In this document: piece after piece, positions 39,215-53,055 of the stretch
Layout: each line of letters starts with the position of its first letter
Numbering within the stretch: the first letter of the stretch is position 1
Assembly (NCBI GenBank): GCA_947568835.1
Contig: OX387604.1
Location: forward strand, 22,907,076-22,971,075
DNA length: 64,000 nucleotides
Origin: Protonemura montana
Lineage: Eukaryota > Arthropoda > Insecta > Plecoptera > Nemouridae
Reading direction: 5' to 3'
The notes under the pieces: generated by a model
Databases searched by the model: none
What the model was told of the DNA's origin: nothing
The model's input: the letters and a program-made list of their open reading frames with translations, nothing else
Position numbers and translations under genes: made by a program

Positions 39215-42200
39215 ATGTCAATACCAATGGATACAATAAGAAGGTGAGCAAGTTTACTCGTTATTAGAAAAGTCGGCGACTAACTTCTAGCTACACCAGT
39301 CGTCCGTTATTGCGTAAAATGTCAGTCTAGCGGATAACAATAGCAACGCATAGTATTGAGTTTCTAGTGTATAGAGCGTTGGAGAGCATTGCCAACTACA
39401 GCAAATTGTAGCTAGAAGCGTAGGCACGGATCCCTTGCGTAGGAATGACAAACATTGCCGAGGCAAAAAAAATCAAATAAAGTGACCATGCGTGTTGATT
39501 TCATTAAATGGCTCAACTGTTTGTATTGGTAACAAGAGAATCCGTGAAAAATAATGCGACGTGGTACATTAAAAATGCAAATACATTTGTCAAGAATGAT
39601 CTCTAATCCCTGTTAACCAAGGTTAATAAATAGAACATCCATAAAACAATTAACCAACCGTAATCTCGCGTGGTATTGTTGTTACATCCTAACCGTAGAT
39701 ACCAGTAGATACCATCAAAGAAGGCACAATGGCACTATCTACTTCCTCCCGTCTATCGAGATTTGAATCATGCATGTGAACAGTTTAATATGATCTTGAT
39801 TTGTGACTTTAGCCTAGGTCATGAACGAGCATGCGGGTCACGACTAAACGACAATTGCATTGCTGATCAATTATGTCATACCAAGCAAACAACTATTTTT
39901 ACCTACCATCTTACACCGTCACATAAAATTACGCGATGTCAAGAAGTGGACATTTTCTAAGATGTTTTAATTGCCTTTCAAATTTTTACTAATATCGACA
40001 ACTCATGTCAGAAACGCTAGAAAAAGTCATTTGTACCGCGATTTTCGGAGAGAGTAATGCACTCGAGCACGTTATCAAGTTCGCATCACAGCGACACAGC
40101 AGACAATCTAAACTACATCTCATTTTGAGCAGGATTTGCTTGCCGCCTTCTCAAAGACCTCCTTCCGCTATTACGCGTTTGATTGATTAGTGGTGTTTAA
40201 CGACGCACTGTTTTGACATCTGGTCATGCGGCACTGGTGTAATGGTGTCGGTGAACGAGTGGATGATGATGAGGATGAAGATGAGCCTAACATAGCCTAG
40301 AAGGGAGGAGGGGAAACCCGGTGCCGGCACGAAGCCTACTCCTGTCGAAGAGCACCAAGGGGACCACCAGCTAAACGTCCCTTCCGAAGGACGGTACAAC
40401 TCGAACAGCAGGATTCCTCCACAGATCCATGCCGTCGAGAGGTTGATAAGCAAGGCGAATGAAGTTGCTGTACTGACTTTCATCCCTCCCACCTCTCTCC
40501 CGAACAGAAGTGGTCATGTGTATGATGGTCACCCATCCAATACCTGACTCAGCGCAGTGTTGCTTAACTTCGGTGATCCCATAAGAACCGGTGTTTCCAA
40601 CACGCCAAACAGTTCGGTTCGTTCCTTCTAGGCTCGGTTGGGGTAATCATCTTCGCCATCAACTGATAACTCACTTTAACTCACTGGTGCTTTACGACCA
40701 GTGTCATAAGTCCTGTTGTAAAAACATTACAAAAGCAAAATATAGACCAAACCGAACAAAACAAAAATAATAACCACAAATTAATCAAACTTAAATTGCA
40801 AAGTTAAATCGCGTATATTATGCCTCGGCTATTGCTTAGCTGATGGCGGTAACTTTCAAAGACTTTCAAATGTATACTTTCAAATGTATACTTGCAAATG
40901 TATTTGGTGCCTCCTATACACATTTTGCTTCTGAATTCTGAATTCTGCTTTTAGCCTGAACGAAGAGGCAGAGCCATGGCTAAAAGATGGCACCATCGAA
41001 ACTGACATGGATTTTCCTGAAGGGAATGACCCACCTGGGGACAAATGCGATGAAATTCTCATTGGCAATGGCATTTACAATCCAACAACAGTAAACAAGG
41101 AACCAATTTCTAGTATATGGCCACAGGTAAAACCAATGCAAGTCCAGAGTCCTAAGTAAATCGGGCAATTGCAGTAACTACAAGTACATGTGATCGTTTG
41201 GTGCAGGTTTATTCTTCTGTGGCAGTTGCCAGTATCCACATAATTGTGGGGTTTTCTCTGGCATTCTCAGCAATATTAGTCCCACAATTGGAAGCTGAAG
41301 ATTCAGAAATGAAACTTAGTGAATCACAAATGGCATGGCTGGGTTAGTATAATTGTTATTTGGTGATTTTAAGCTATATTTTGAGAAAATCTTGCAAGAA
41401 TTCTAGTAATTTGTGTTTGATTTCAGTTAGTTCACTCGTGATTGTAGTTCCCATTGGAGCCATTCTGGCCGGAGTCGCGATGGAATATCTCGGCCGCGTA
41501 ACTACGGTGAAAATGTCGGCAATACCATTTACGATAGGATGGGTGCTGACTGCTACAGGGTCCAACTTTCCCGTTCTTCTCCTGTCCAGGCTCTTGACTG
41601 GAATAGGATCAGGTGCCATTTCACACACGTCAAAGCTACATGAGAACGCCGATTTAATAACTTCGTGAATAGTCATGTGTATGCAGGCTTTATTTCTATC
41701 TCTAGGTCTGGGAACGAGCTCGGCTACTGTGTATATAACAGAAATTGCACCTACGCATTTGCGGGGCTCTTTGGTCTCTGTAGGACCTATGTTAGTCTCA
41801 GTGGGTAAGTTCTTAAGATAGAAAAGAATAGAGAAAATTCGCAACTAATATTTTTATTATCCAGTCAAGTTGTCAATGTCTACTTGATGTTCCAGGGATG
41901 GTAATTGCGTACGCAGAAGGAGCGTTCCTCGATTGGCGTACAGTGGCCTGGACTGGTTTGGTGTACATAGGGTTGACCCTGGGTATGGTATTTTATCGAG
42001 TACCAGAGTCACCTATATGGTTGATAGCTAAAGGGAAAGTTGAAGAGGCAGAAACATCACTGCGATGGCTTTCTAATATAAAGGTGCAACTGAGTAATAA
42101 TTAAATATTATCGCAATACAAATTAATTGAATTTATATAATTTGGCACTGCACTAGATAATAATGAATTAAATTTGTCTTCAGGGGACGCAGCCTGTCCC

Positions 42201-44420
42201 ACAGTTGGCCGCAATGATTAAATCTCAAGACATGAAATCTCTAGTCAAACGGAGCTTCATAGAAAGACTATCTGGCTTTCTTAAGCCAACTGGATTCAAA
42301 CCACTGGCAATCCTCTCTGGCTTCTTCTTTTTTCAACAATTTTCTGGAATTTATGTCACACTTTTCTATGCAGTGACGTTTTTTCAAGTATGTATGCAGA
42401 ACTGATCTCAGCATAAATCCATAGATAAAGCTTACATAGATTTCACATACTTATGAGTGAGAGGCCATGCAAAAACCATTAGAGTTAGTTGGGTACTCCA
42501 TAAACAAAGTATACCTCGGTATAAGAGATTCCCGATGATGCCAAAGAGAGGTGAATTGCAATGACTGGCACAGAAAGTGAAACAGCTTAATTGAGTTGCT
42601 AATAATGCAATCAATTGGACGGCTCTTAAATTATTTTACCTTTCACGGGTTTATTTCACCAACACTAGACTAAACTTGGTTTTATCTCTGCTCAAGATTT
42701 TACTTTCTTTCAATCAATGACACTTTCAGTCTCAAGAAAGAAAATGTAGTCAACACAAGTAATCTTTCATTGAGTATATATCTTTAAATATCAGAAAATC
42801 AGAACATTGTTCATTACCTTTATAAGGGGTAGTAGGGCTTCGCCCTAGGCGCCCTCCAGGCACGGTATGGTAGTTACTACAGAAGGCTTTGCCTCCTGTC
42901 TATGGCACACACCATGTGAAGTGTCGATCACGAAAAGTGTTTAGCACGAAACGATTTTATTTAATCTCAAAATTAAAGTCACTGTAAATCATTTTTACGA
43001 AACCCGAGTCGCCTCGAGATATTTACATCGAGGCCCCAAATGCCAGATTCGACCAACATCTAGAAACTTCAATCAAAATCAGTACCTAGTTCTCAAAAAA
43101 GAGAAAAAATGGCAAAAAGTTAAAAAATGACAAAGATTTTCCACCTAAAAGAGCCAAAAAATACCCTGCGTTCGTCAAGGCCGCATTTACACACTGTAAA
43201 CTATCAATACCAAACTATCCCAAAGTGTTTCAAAAGAATATCTTTTAACTGGAGAAAATAATCAAAATGCACCACTAGCTTAAAAACGTCAATTTCAGCA
43301 CGTTTTTCAAGTTTCAAAAGCATAATATAAAATTGCAAAAAAAAATCAAAATGCTAGAGAGTGCTTACCAAAAAGTGCCAAAAATTTCCCTGACCTCATT
43401 TACACACCAGACCTCATTTACACACTATAAACCGTAATTTCCCACCAATAGCAAAAAGTGTCCAAGATAAATCTTGGAAACTGTAGAAACAAATCAAAAG
43501 GCACTGTTAAATTTTGCCCAAAATTGACCCCTGTTGTGGGAACACTAAGTAAGCACATTTCAGTAAGCTTCTCAAGTTATATTTCTGCAATATTTTGCAA
43601 AGCCAATTCTAATCAAGGATGGACTTTCTGTGTAAGTTGTTCCCTAGGACAATTAGTGAAATGTTTAAATGTTTTATTTAATATGATTGATTATAGAAAA
43701 TAATTGACATTGTTGGAAAACCCATTGCAGGATATAAAGAGTGGTCTGGACCCATCCCATGCATCCATCCTCGTGGGAGTTATGCGAGTGGTGATGAGTA
43801 TTTTCATGACTGGTTTAATGAAAAAGTTTGGGCGACGGCCACTCTCGATCTTAAGTGGGATCTGCATGGCAATTTGCATGGCAGTCTCTGGCATTGCCAC
43901 CCGCTACATTCTAAATGGTAAATCCCATTTCGTATCCCATCTTTGCACACTATTTGTAAGCTATTAAGCTGCTAATATGAAAACACTTATTTTTACAGGA
44001 GGTGAAGATTTCACCTGGGTTCCGGTAGCATGCGTTTTATTGTATGTTTGCGCTTCAATGGTTGGACTTTTGTCAGTTCCCTGGACAATGACAGCAGAAC
44101 TGTATCCTACCGAAATAAGAGGAATCGCACACGGATTGTCTATTTCTATAGGTCACGTTTGGATGTTTGCTGCCTTACAATCGTACCGAGACATGATTTC
44201 AGTATTTGGAGGGGCACACGGAGTGCAATGGTTTTTTGCTAGTATGTCTTTAGGCGGTGCAATTTTCGTCTGGTTGTTTCTACCAGAAACACATAAGAAA
44301 ACGCTGACTGAAATTGAACAGTATTTCAACAAAAACACGCTGTATGTTCTGAGAAAAGACACTCAGGATCTGATCCAAAATAAAAATGCCCTAGAACCAA
44401 TAGGACAAGAAAGAACCTGA
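39215..44420 (+). CDS. Facilitated sugar (trehalose-type) transporter, Tret1-like, nine exons
   Basis: Exons: 39215-39243, 40955-41126, 41207-41342, 41427-41612, 41706-41804, 41896-42083, 42184-42387, 43731-43917 and 43999-44420. All phases join, giving about 540 residues. It is an SLC2-type major facilitator with about twelve membrane helices. Motifs: a cytosolic N-tail of about 70 residues, EYLGRVTTVK (loop 2-3 with an altered GRK), EIAPTHLRGS, PESPIWL at the end of helix 6, QQFSGIYVTLFYA in helix 7, KKFGRRP in loop 8-9, and PETHKKTLTEIEQYF at the C-terminus. The start exon encodes MSIPMDTIR and ends in AAG|GTGAGC. AATAAA follows at 44440. Known role of the family: facilitated uptake of trehalose or other sugars across the plasma membrane. 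Substrate not deducible here. Paralogous to the gene at 60807-63511. Confidence 0.9.
40189..40615 (-). mobile_element. 5S-rRNA-derived SINE, near-complete copy 3
   Basis: Same family and orientation as the copy at 1461-1889, with the 5S head at the high-coordinate end (GATCACCGAAGTTAAGCAAC on the minus strand). The body ends in GTTAAACACCACTAATCAATC, an AATC-type tail. It is inserted in the first intron of the sugar transporter gene. Confidence 0.85.
42388..43730 (+). other. Large transporter intron with a diverged tandem duplication
   Basis: The 1.3-kb intron contains two diverged direct copies of a segment of about 232 bp. They are anchored by CATTTACACACTGTAAAC at 43183 and CATTTACACACTATAAAC at 43415, with further matching words downstream (CAAAATGCAC / CAAAAGGCAC). 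A palindrome-like GGGCTTCGCCCTAGGCGCC lies near 42836. No coding capacity. Confidence 0.5.
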
Positions 44421-46741
44421 ATGGACCAAAATGTCTGTCAATAAAAACAAATCTTTGCAAATGTTTCTCTATAAGACATCTTATTATTCAAGCCTTAAAA
44501 AATTTTTGATTTCTGGTAAATTACATTATAATTTATTACAAAATATTTTTGTACAGAACATAAATAACAACATCAATCAAAGTAGTTAGTCAGTATTTAA
44601 TTTTTATTCACATTTGTACCATGCTTTAAAAGCAATGCCTACAAAAGCTGCCTTGGATGAAGCAAGGATTGATAATAAAAGCAAAATACTGAACATAAAT
44701 AATAGTATCATCAAGTAAGTAGATAGGCCTCGAGTTTATAGGTTTAGTCAAGAGGGCCAGCATTTATGTTTGACTTTCTGCTGAGCAAACGAGCCGGCAA
44801 CACATGGTAATGGGGGCGACCGCCCAATGGCGCTTGCGGCTGTCCTTTTTTAACAAAGCTCTACAATTCAATAATTATAATAATATATTATAATAATATA
44901 ATATATAATAATCATTATATAATATAATAATTAGTGATAGGATTAGTAATGCAGTATCAAAGCCACAATAGGCAAAATCAAAAGCTTAAATATACAAAAT
45001 ATACGCTATCACAAACTGAAATATGCGGTAAAAATGGCCAAATATGCCGTACTGCATAGTATAGGTACCGCATAAAAGCTTCACAGTGAATAGCCATTCC
45101 ATTAATTGCTAAATATTTGTGCTCTTTCACCCATTGTTTCAACTTCACACTTAAAGATGCTCTCATAGGCACCATGATAAATGAATTGGCTTACCCACGA
45201 GCTACTGCACAATCAGCGAACTGAGCGGCTGAGCTAGTGAAACACCTGTGTTCATTAGCTCCCTTTTCTTAAGTTTAAGTCCACCACCTTCTCTCCCTGT
45301 CCACCTACCCCTTCGCCATACTCCTGAGCAGGTAACAATACCTATCATTAGATAGGTTGTGTTTGTCGTGACTGGCTGAGGGTAAAGTCCTCCTCACCCT
45401 ACCTATACCCCTTAACAACTTGCTAGCTTGAAAAGTTCTAGGAAAGACCCGATTCTCAGAAGTTGCGATTCTGCGATTCTCAGAAGTGAATTACTTGTGT
45501 GTTCTAGTTTCTAGAATAAAATTTGAAAATAATACATTTATGCGCACAGTATGCAACATACCCTAAAAGAAAGCGCTATAAAACTGCCAAAAAAGCTGAA
45601 ATATGAAATTTTATCCAGTATCAGCCCAAATATGCACTAAAAGCTGAAATATGCAAAATATGCAATAACAACATGATGTCATTGCAATCTCAATGTCATG
45701 AAACGGATATATTTACGATTTTGCATGGGATACTAGCATTATTGAAGAATTTGCATTTGCATTACTATCCTATCTCTAATAATAATTATAATAATTATGG
45801 CTGAAAATATTTATTGCAACAAATTAAGAATTGTTGAGATACACATTAACAAACATAGCGTAGACCTTCTCATGTGAGTTATTTTCAAGAAATAACATGA
45901 AATTTCGAAATACTCGAAACGACGGGAACTCCATCTCTGGTAACCCATATATTTGTGGGTAAAGCAGCCATTTGGCAACCATTTTTTGCGAAGACAGTTT
46001 AATTAGGGAGGGGCTTCCGACTAAACCTATAAAGCTTACTCAAGGCTGAGACAACAATCATCATCTAACTAACAATTATCATAAAACTTGCCAGCATGTG
46101 CTAGGTCCAGCATGAGTGGTGCTTAAGATTAATACTTCAACTTACACTTATGAGTTTGCACTTTATATGTACACATTTCACAGCTAACGCCAAGTAAAAT
46201 GGGCCAGAAGAAAAAATATACCAATCATTTTACAGCGAAAATATTGCAAATGATTTCCAGACTCCTCTTTCTTACTAAAAGATGCCTGAATGCCACAGAT
46301 CCCACTTCTGGATGCTGACCCTGGCCTGGTCAGGCTACAAACTTAATACTGACCTCATGAGATTGAGGTCGTTAAGAAAAATCTTAATTTTCTGGTTGGT
46401 TCAAGTTTTATTTAATTTTTGAGTATGAATCCAGGTCATATCACCGAAGATCCTGAAACAAAATAATGAAATTTCACTGACCACCTTTTTTTTATTTGCC
46501 TCACAGTTCAAATAACTACCAAAAATGTAAATTTTGCATCAAGTTTGGAGTGAAGTATAAGACCATGCACCAAAATACTTTGTAAGGGTTATTGTTCATT
46601 ACTGCTTAATTGTTTTAACTAGATTTTCTCACAAATCCCACCCAAAAACATCATGGGAATTTGCACAAAACACAAATTGTTTGGTTAAAGAGCACACCAT
46701 GATCTGAGAAATTCAATTGAAAATAACATACCAAGCAGCCA
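44421..46741. other. Convergent intergenic region, AT-rich
   Basis: Holds an AT microsatellite (TAATA words) at about 44877-44935. AAATATGC-rich segments near 44975-45060 and 45590-45675 are similar to each other in direct orientation, perhaps the remains of a mobile element. Otherwise nothing is recognised. The right end should be the 3' UTR of the DPY-19 gene; minus-strand AATAAA lies at 46491-46496. Confidence 0.45.
44440..44445 (+). terminator. Polyadenylation signal of the sugar transporter
   Basis: AATAAA 20 nt after the stop codon at 44418-44420. Confidence 0.6.
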
Positions 46742-49700
46742 CTAAAATTTGAATTCTTGACTAGGCTTTATTTCAACATATTGCGAGTGGAGACGTAGAA
46801 CTACGTAGTTTTCGTTAGCAAATACTCGGTGAAACGGCGGAGGTGTTTTAATAAACAACTGTGGACACAGTGGGGGCTTGTGCTTGTTGAAAGGCTCTTC
46901 AATATCCCAAAGTTCAACCATGCTGCATCCTTTCCTGTATTGGAAACAAATAAACGAAAGGAAATTACCACCCATAATTCAACGCAGTGCTTTCAAAATT
47001 AAATTACAGTGACAGTTTTTTCTTACTTGCTTTCTCGGAAGCACCATGATTCATCAAGGATGACATATTCAACTTTCATGTTCAGAAGCGTGAGGAACAC
47101 ATCTTGTGGAGAGTTGCGACTAAATATCGAATACACCTTCTTTGTTCGTTCCCTAGAATTTGTTCAACAGAAAATATCTTAAAGGATGTCGAGGTACATC
47201 AGTTAATAACAAGTACAAGTGACAAGATGAAGAATCTTCATACCGTAAACCGGCATCTTCATAGTGAGGGTGGTTTACTATGGGCCTACGAGTTGATAAA
47301 AGCAAATTAGCCATGGTTGGCATTGGCCCAGCAAATACTGCATTTGGTTTGGTCTCAGTTTTGACCCAGGAAAGCAACTCTTCGAGAGGCACATCACTGT
47401 ATTCCCCTGGAAGAAAGTGTTATCAAACAAATTGAGCACCAAGTCTCATATATCGTCACCATTAACTTGAACATTTAAAACACAAATCAAACAAATCAAG
47501 TAAATACTGCAATGAACATGAAGTTTTAACTCTTAATCATACTAGAAAAAGTGCATGAAGAAGTATCATTCCTAATGAGGGGCAACTGATACCAGTACCG
47601 ACCTAATATGCTGTGTTGGCCTCGTAGATTTTCTATTCCTTGGATGCTCATTCCACCAAATATCACTGCCAGAACAGCCCAATGTACCTCAACAGTTTTG
47701 AATAATCTGAAATACTAAAATGAGGTAATGTCAGTGTTATACATCAGCTAGAGAGAGAGATATATAATAATGATACACTGATTAATCAGAATTAATCTGA
47801 ACCAATCAGAACCAGTACTCACCTTTCTGGTGGCAAGCAGAGCCGCCAGAACACAGAGCTGGGGCGTGAAGAAAAGCTTGAGCCGCATGATGCAAACAGC
47901 CATTACAGTGAAAGCAACCAACTGAAGCATGTTATACACCACATCCGGCTCTATGCAGGCAGACCACCGCTCTTTATCAACTCTGGCAAGGGAACACATG
48001 CTTGAAAATTAGCTTCGACTAGTTTGTGTTGAGGCTATGCATTTTCACTTATTATTTAAAGCTAAAAGTAATCTACATTGAGAATGCTCACCTTTTTTTT
48101 TGCTTTTCAGTTGTTTTCTTATTGTTGCGAAAGTAACTTCTTACCCAGTGAAATACAACAAAAGTGAATGCCAACAATACTGATGGTATCAACAATGTCA
48201 AACACAGTTTCTTTATTATGTCTGGATTCATAAAATCAAACTCAACAGAGCATGTATAAAGAAGAGAATGAAAGTCTTTGAATCCCGAGAGCTTTGATTT
48301 TAAAATATTTAAAATGTGATCCTGTAAAATTGTTTCATATTAGAGAGGTGAGTTTTCAGTCAAAATTATTTTCCTAGAACTAATAAGAATGTGGTAATGG
48401 ACTTACGTCATCATGATTGTTGAAGATCGAATTGAGGAATTGTTTGGTGAAGAGCGTCCCAGCAGTTGCCAAAGTAGCCAGCGAGATTCCCCGAATGGCA
48501 TTATTGAACCGCACCATAAGTGGCTCGACAAGCAAAACAATTAGCAAAACTGAAGAGAGCATGCTTGTCAATAGAGAGCACACTATCAACTTGTTGCCAT
48601 ACAAAGAAACTACTGCTTGCACAACACCCAGCTGGGGGGAAAAAAAACATCATCGTGAACACTGGACATAAAATCTCTACTCTTTTCTTAGTAAGTTCTA
48701 GATTCCCACTAAATACCTATAATTAAAGGTAATGAAGTAAAGTAAAGAAGAACCACAACCCGGCAAGGTTTAAAAGCTGGTTACACAGAGGCTGGTTGCC
48801 ACAGAGGCTGAGTTGTACAATGTATCAACTATGTAGCTTATGTACCTAGAGTTGGTAACTCTAATTGGTTAACACTCCACACAAATTAATTCAAATCACT
48901 CAGATTGGCAACATTGACAGCACTCACTATTTCAGTACATGTGATAAGGAAAATGAACAGAAAATTCTGGACCGGGGAAGGAAAACGCAAATTACTTTAT
49001 GAGTTGGAGGATGGTAACCCACAGAGGACGATAATATCAGTTTGATAGACTCTTACATAAATATCACAATGCCCAGTACTAACCATTTGGCTCATAAATA
49101 TTAATGTCAATAGATCTTTTTTGATGATTCCAAAAAGAAACATTGCAAATACAGCTATCAACTGTGAGGCTAAGACAAATTGTGAGAATTGCCAGAGCAA
49201 AAGGCAAATCCACGATGATATTGAAATTATGCTCATCTGAAACAAAATAAAAAAAGGATTGTAACACATGAATTACAAATTTAAACATTAAACCAAGGTG
49301 CGATTAGGAGCACTTCGAAACGGAGATTATTGAACTGTGTGCCATCACATTTTTTTTTTTTTATCTTTTGAGGTAACATCCAATTTCAATCTAAAATGGT
49401 TTTGTCAAGATCAACTTCTCTTGATGAAGGAATATTTCTGTAATTCCATAAGGTTTGTAACGTTTGAATAATCGCTTGTTTTTACCGGTATAATCCTTGG
49501 AATTTTGTTGCTACTTTTGCGAAGAAAGTATGTGACACACAAAAGTTGTAGGAGAATAAATGGATATGCAAAGCTCTCTCGAAGAGGAGGAGTCCATTGA
49601 ATTCGAGTACACTGCAATGAAAAATAATCATATAATAATCAATATCGTAATTGTAGGTAATCAAAGTGTGCATGGAACTAGGTTGAAAGTTGTGTGCAAA

Positions 49701-50859
49701 ACCACTATTGTGAGCAGACATGTTAACACAACACCTGCTATATGTTTGGTATCAATGCATATTTACCTCAATGTGGTTGTAAAAAAAACAGATTACACTC
49801 AGTGATCCTCCAATTATTGACCGACTAAAACAGAGGTTATCGTTCTTTAAACACTAGCATTGATTTCATGCAATATATAACAGAGATTTAAAAAGAACAC
49901 TACCCACCTTATTACCAGTCCGTAAATAAACACGAGTCCCATAGTAAATCCAGCACAAATCCAAACCATTTCAATATAAAAATAGATTGGATCACCCAGG
50001 CCCTCACAGCTAGTGACGGGAGGTAAGTTTTGCCCTCGGTCAATCTGCCAACATTGCTTTGTCGGCAAGTCAAATATGTCCATAATGTATAAAAAAGTAC
50101 GAAATAGTAGACCTATAAGCACCTAAAAAAAATATATATAAATGAATCAAAATATAAATTACTACGAGAGAGTACACAACAGCAGTACAAAGTACGAACA
50201 AAACCAAACAATATGTTAACCACGTATTTACCTCAGGACATAAATTAAAACGTTGCAGAGTGTTGATAACTTTAGGATATTCAGTCAAGTTGTCATTGGT
50301 GATTTGTCCAAGCCCTTCAATAAATGACGGCGCTTCAATTATCCGCTTATAGTAGGAATAATAAAGACCCTAAAATTTAAAGTCAGGAATAAGCCACAAG
50401 TTCTACATGTAAAATACTACCGAGAACCGAGTCCTACCTAGCACATAAAGCTAAGAAACATACCATTTCTGTGCGAAATGTCATTTCACGCTCCATCATT
50501 GACAAATGAGAAAAATGTCTGTCATTTTCAAATAATGTGGAAACGTGATATATATGTAAGCAACCAAAACCAAAGGCTGAAATAAAAAAAAATCGTGGAT
50601 GAATGGTAATTCATTGCGCTAAAGCCAATCCCACGATTGCCTCGCGTTTGAGTGTTTTTTAGGTTAGCGGTTGACATGTGATGTACATACCTAACGTAAA
50701 CAAAGAAATAATATAATAAACCCCACAAGGTTTATCTTCTCTAGCAAACAAATCGAATGTTTCTTCATCAGCTTCACGTTTCCCATGTTTTTCCTTTTTA
50801 GCGACTGGAATAAAAGACAATTGTTTCTTTTCGACGCCCGTTGTTGAATCATTGGCCAT
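46742..50859 (-). CDS. DPY19L1: DPY-19 family protein C-mannosyltransferase, fourteen exons
   Basis: Exons, high to low: 50859-50691, 50576-50464, 50369-50232, 50122-49908, 49824-49767, 49611-49486, 49236-49084, 48631-48407, 48321-48092, 47982-47823, 47714-47603, 47406-47244, 47152-47027 and 46934-46742. Phases join throughout, giving about 726 residues. Recognition rests on hallmark segments: [16 protein letters not shown] (active-site loop; the Glu, residue 93, is probably the catalytic acid described for C. elegans DPY-19), [67 protein letters not shown] and [12 protein letters not shown]. Multiple hydrophobic helices fit an ER membrane enzyme that transfers mannose from dolichol-phosphate-mannose to Trp in WxxW/thrombospondin repeats. 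The 58-nt exon at 49824-49767 is needed to restore phase. The exact L1/L3/L4 subtype is uncertain. Confidence 0.93.
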
Positions 50860-50971
50860 TTTGAATTCATTAGACAAATAATTTTGCCCACCAATCTTAA
50901 ATTTTAGACCCAATGTCTACGGACCTTTGTTTTGGAAGTTACTGGCTTAGAGAAAAGAATGTATTGTATTG

Positions 50972-51319
50972 GTGACCATTATACACATGACCAGTTCTGT
51001 TTGGGAGAGAGGTTGGAGGGATGAAAGTTAGTACAGGAATTGCATTTGCTTTTTTTATCAACCTCTCGACGGCATGGATTTGTGGAAGAATCCTGCTGTT
51101 CGAGTTGTATCGTCCTTCAGAAGGGACGTTCAGCCGGTGGTCCCCTTGGTGCTCTTTGACAGTAGTAGGCTATCTGCCGGCACCAGGTTTTCCCTCCTCC
51201 CTTCTAAGCTAGGTTATGTTCATCATCATGCTCATCGTCATCCCCTCATTCACCAACGCCATTAGACCAGTGCCGCACAGCCAGTTGTCAAAAAAGCGCG
51301 TCGTTAAACACCACAAATT
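50972..51319 (+). mobile_element. 5S-rRNA-derived SINE, 5'-truncated copy 4
   Basis: Plus-strand copy of the family. It starts inside the 5S head at GGTGACC, lacking the upstream box, and runs through the conserved body to CGTCGTTAAACACCACAAAT. It lies just upstream of the DPY-19 gene start, with opposite orientation to the other four copies. Confidence 0.82.
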
Positions 51320-53026
51320 AAATTAATTTGCTTTGGCCCCAATCATCACTGTCATACAAATATTACTTAAATTTGATTAACACAAGATTAGATACATGAC
51401 AAAGCCTGGAATTACGTGCGTAGAGGAAAAGTCATCGACCTATCGCAGACGAAAATGATTTCACATTTATTTATCCTTACGCGCCTGTTTATTTACTAAA
51501 ATAATTTTACAAGTTATCAATGAATGCTTAGTGATAAGGTTTACACAAAAGCAGCAACAGAAGTTATAATTAATAGATTATAATATAAATCAGTATAAAC
51601 AACACCTTTTTGCCTTATTATATAGCATTGCATGAAAATGAATCGTGTCTCTCCATCCTATAATCTGGATAGATGTGAAAATCTGCAGTTCCAAAGGAAA
51701 CAATTGAAAAATAAACATGTCCATCTCAAGTGCAATCCTTTGTCTGCGCTTAATTGATACCTAGAATTCGAACTGCATTGGTACGGCAAGGACAAGTGTG
51801 AAAGATTGGTCAGAAATATGTCTGAGTTTTGTGTATGTGCCTTTTCATTTAAATGAAAATAAGTATGATTTTACTATTATTTACTTGCGTGATCTCGTTT
51901 GAATGTTACTAAATTTTTTCTTGACAGATAGTTTCAGCAAAAACTCTATTTTGAAACCCCAGCAGATCGCCGTATAAATGTCACGTTTGATAAAGCTTAC
52001 AAATATTGTTTATATTAAACCCAATTTCAGTTGTTTTCAATCAATTTTCGCAATCTCTATTTGGAGTCTTGAGTTCCAAGTAAATACTGCGGAAGAGACA
52101 GCCACTTACCGACAACCCCCGTTACATGCATACCCCCATACAGTTTACACATTTCGTTTGGCTTTCTTTGTTTTATCTTTCGACGACCTAAAATCCTGTA
52201 CACTTCTGATACACGATCAAATGACGAATTAAGCTTAAAATAACTTTGTCCGTTTTCAATCACTTTTGACATATTGGCATACCTCTCTCTGAAAAGGGTC
52301 ACATTTTTCTAGGCGAATTTTTACCACACAAAGGACAGGTATGCGATTAGGTAATAGTCGGGGCATGCAATGACCGTTGTTCTGCTATTTATAGAAAATA
52401 ACAGCCTAGTTTAGGCAGACCCATTGTCTATGCTTATATCCACTCAATTATCAAATGCTGTTGATACCGAAGTTACTTTTAACCAAACCAACAAAATGAT
52501 CCACGATCAAATAAATACACTAGAATAGGGATGTGAGCAAGAAAACTCAACAAATATTCACTAATCTTAGGCTGTGAGCCTTTTCAAGAGCTACCAATAG
52601 TATTTTGAGAAAATGGAATTCCTAATTCTTTTTTTTTTCTTAAAAAGACGAATTTTTAGGAGATTTGACGTAGACTTCATAAATTGTGAACACCGTTGGC
52701 AATAACATTGCGCACTACGATGCTAATAAAATCAAGCGGTATGCACTTGTAATTTAAAACATCAACCGCACAAAACACTGTTATTATAACGCTATAATTT
52801 AACTGTCTGGCTATCCATCTAAGTATGTAACTGGGTACGTAGGTTTACATTTACCAAACTATATTTATTTTGTGAAATTTTACGGTAAATAATTTTCTTT
52901 CGTGTGGGTAAGGAAAATTGCGTGCAGATGACGTCACGGGATGTATTTATATTGCAGCTGTTGCAAGAAACAAGGCTCCTTGGTTAGAATGTGTCAAATT
53001 GTCTAATAATGGCCTGTGTTTTTCAG
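51320..53026. other. Gene-free stretch
   Basis: AT-rich DNA with no recognised gene, repeat or RNA. Short open frames near 51978-52302 overlap on both strands and have no family resemblance. Confidence 0.5.
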
Positions 53027-53055
53027 ACACCAACATCCAACATGAGAGCAGGAAC

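Noticed and set aside
49482..49721. Alternative minus-strand frame over the DPY-19 exon at 49611-49486
   Set aside because: The family motif [12 protein letters not shown] is in the other frame, and the 58-nt exon at 49824-49767 explains the phase.
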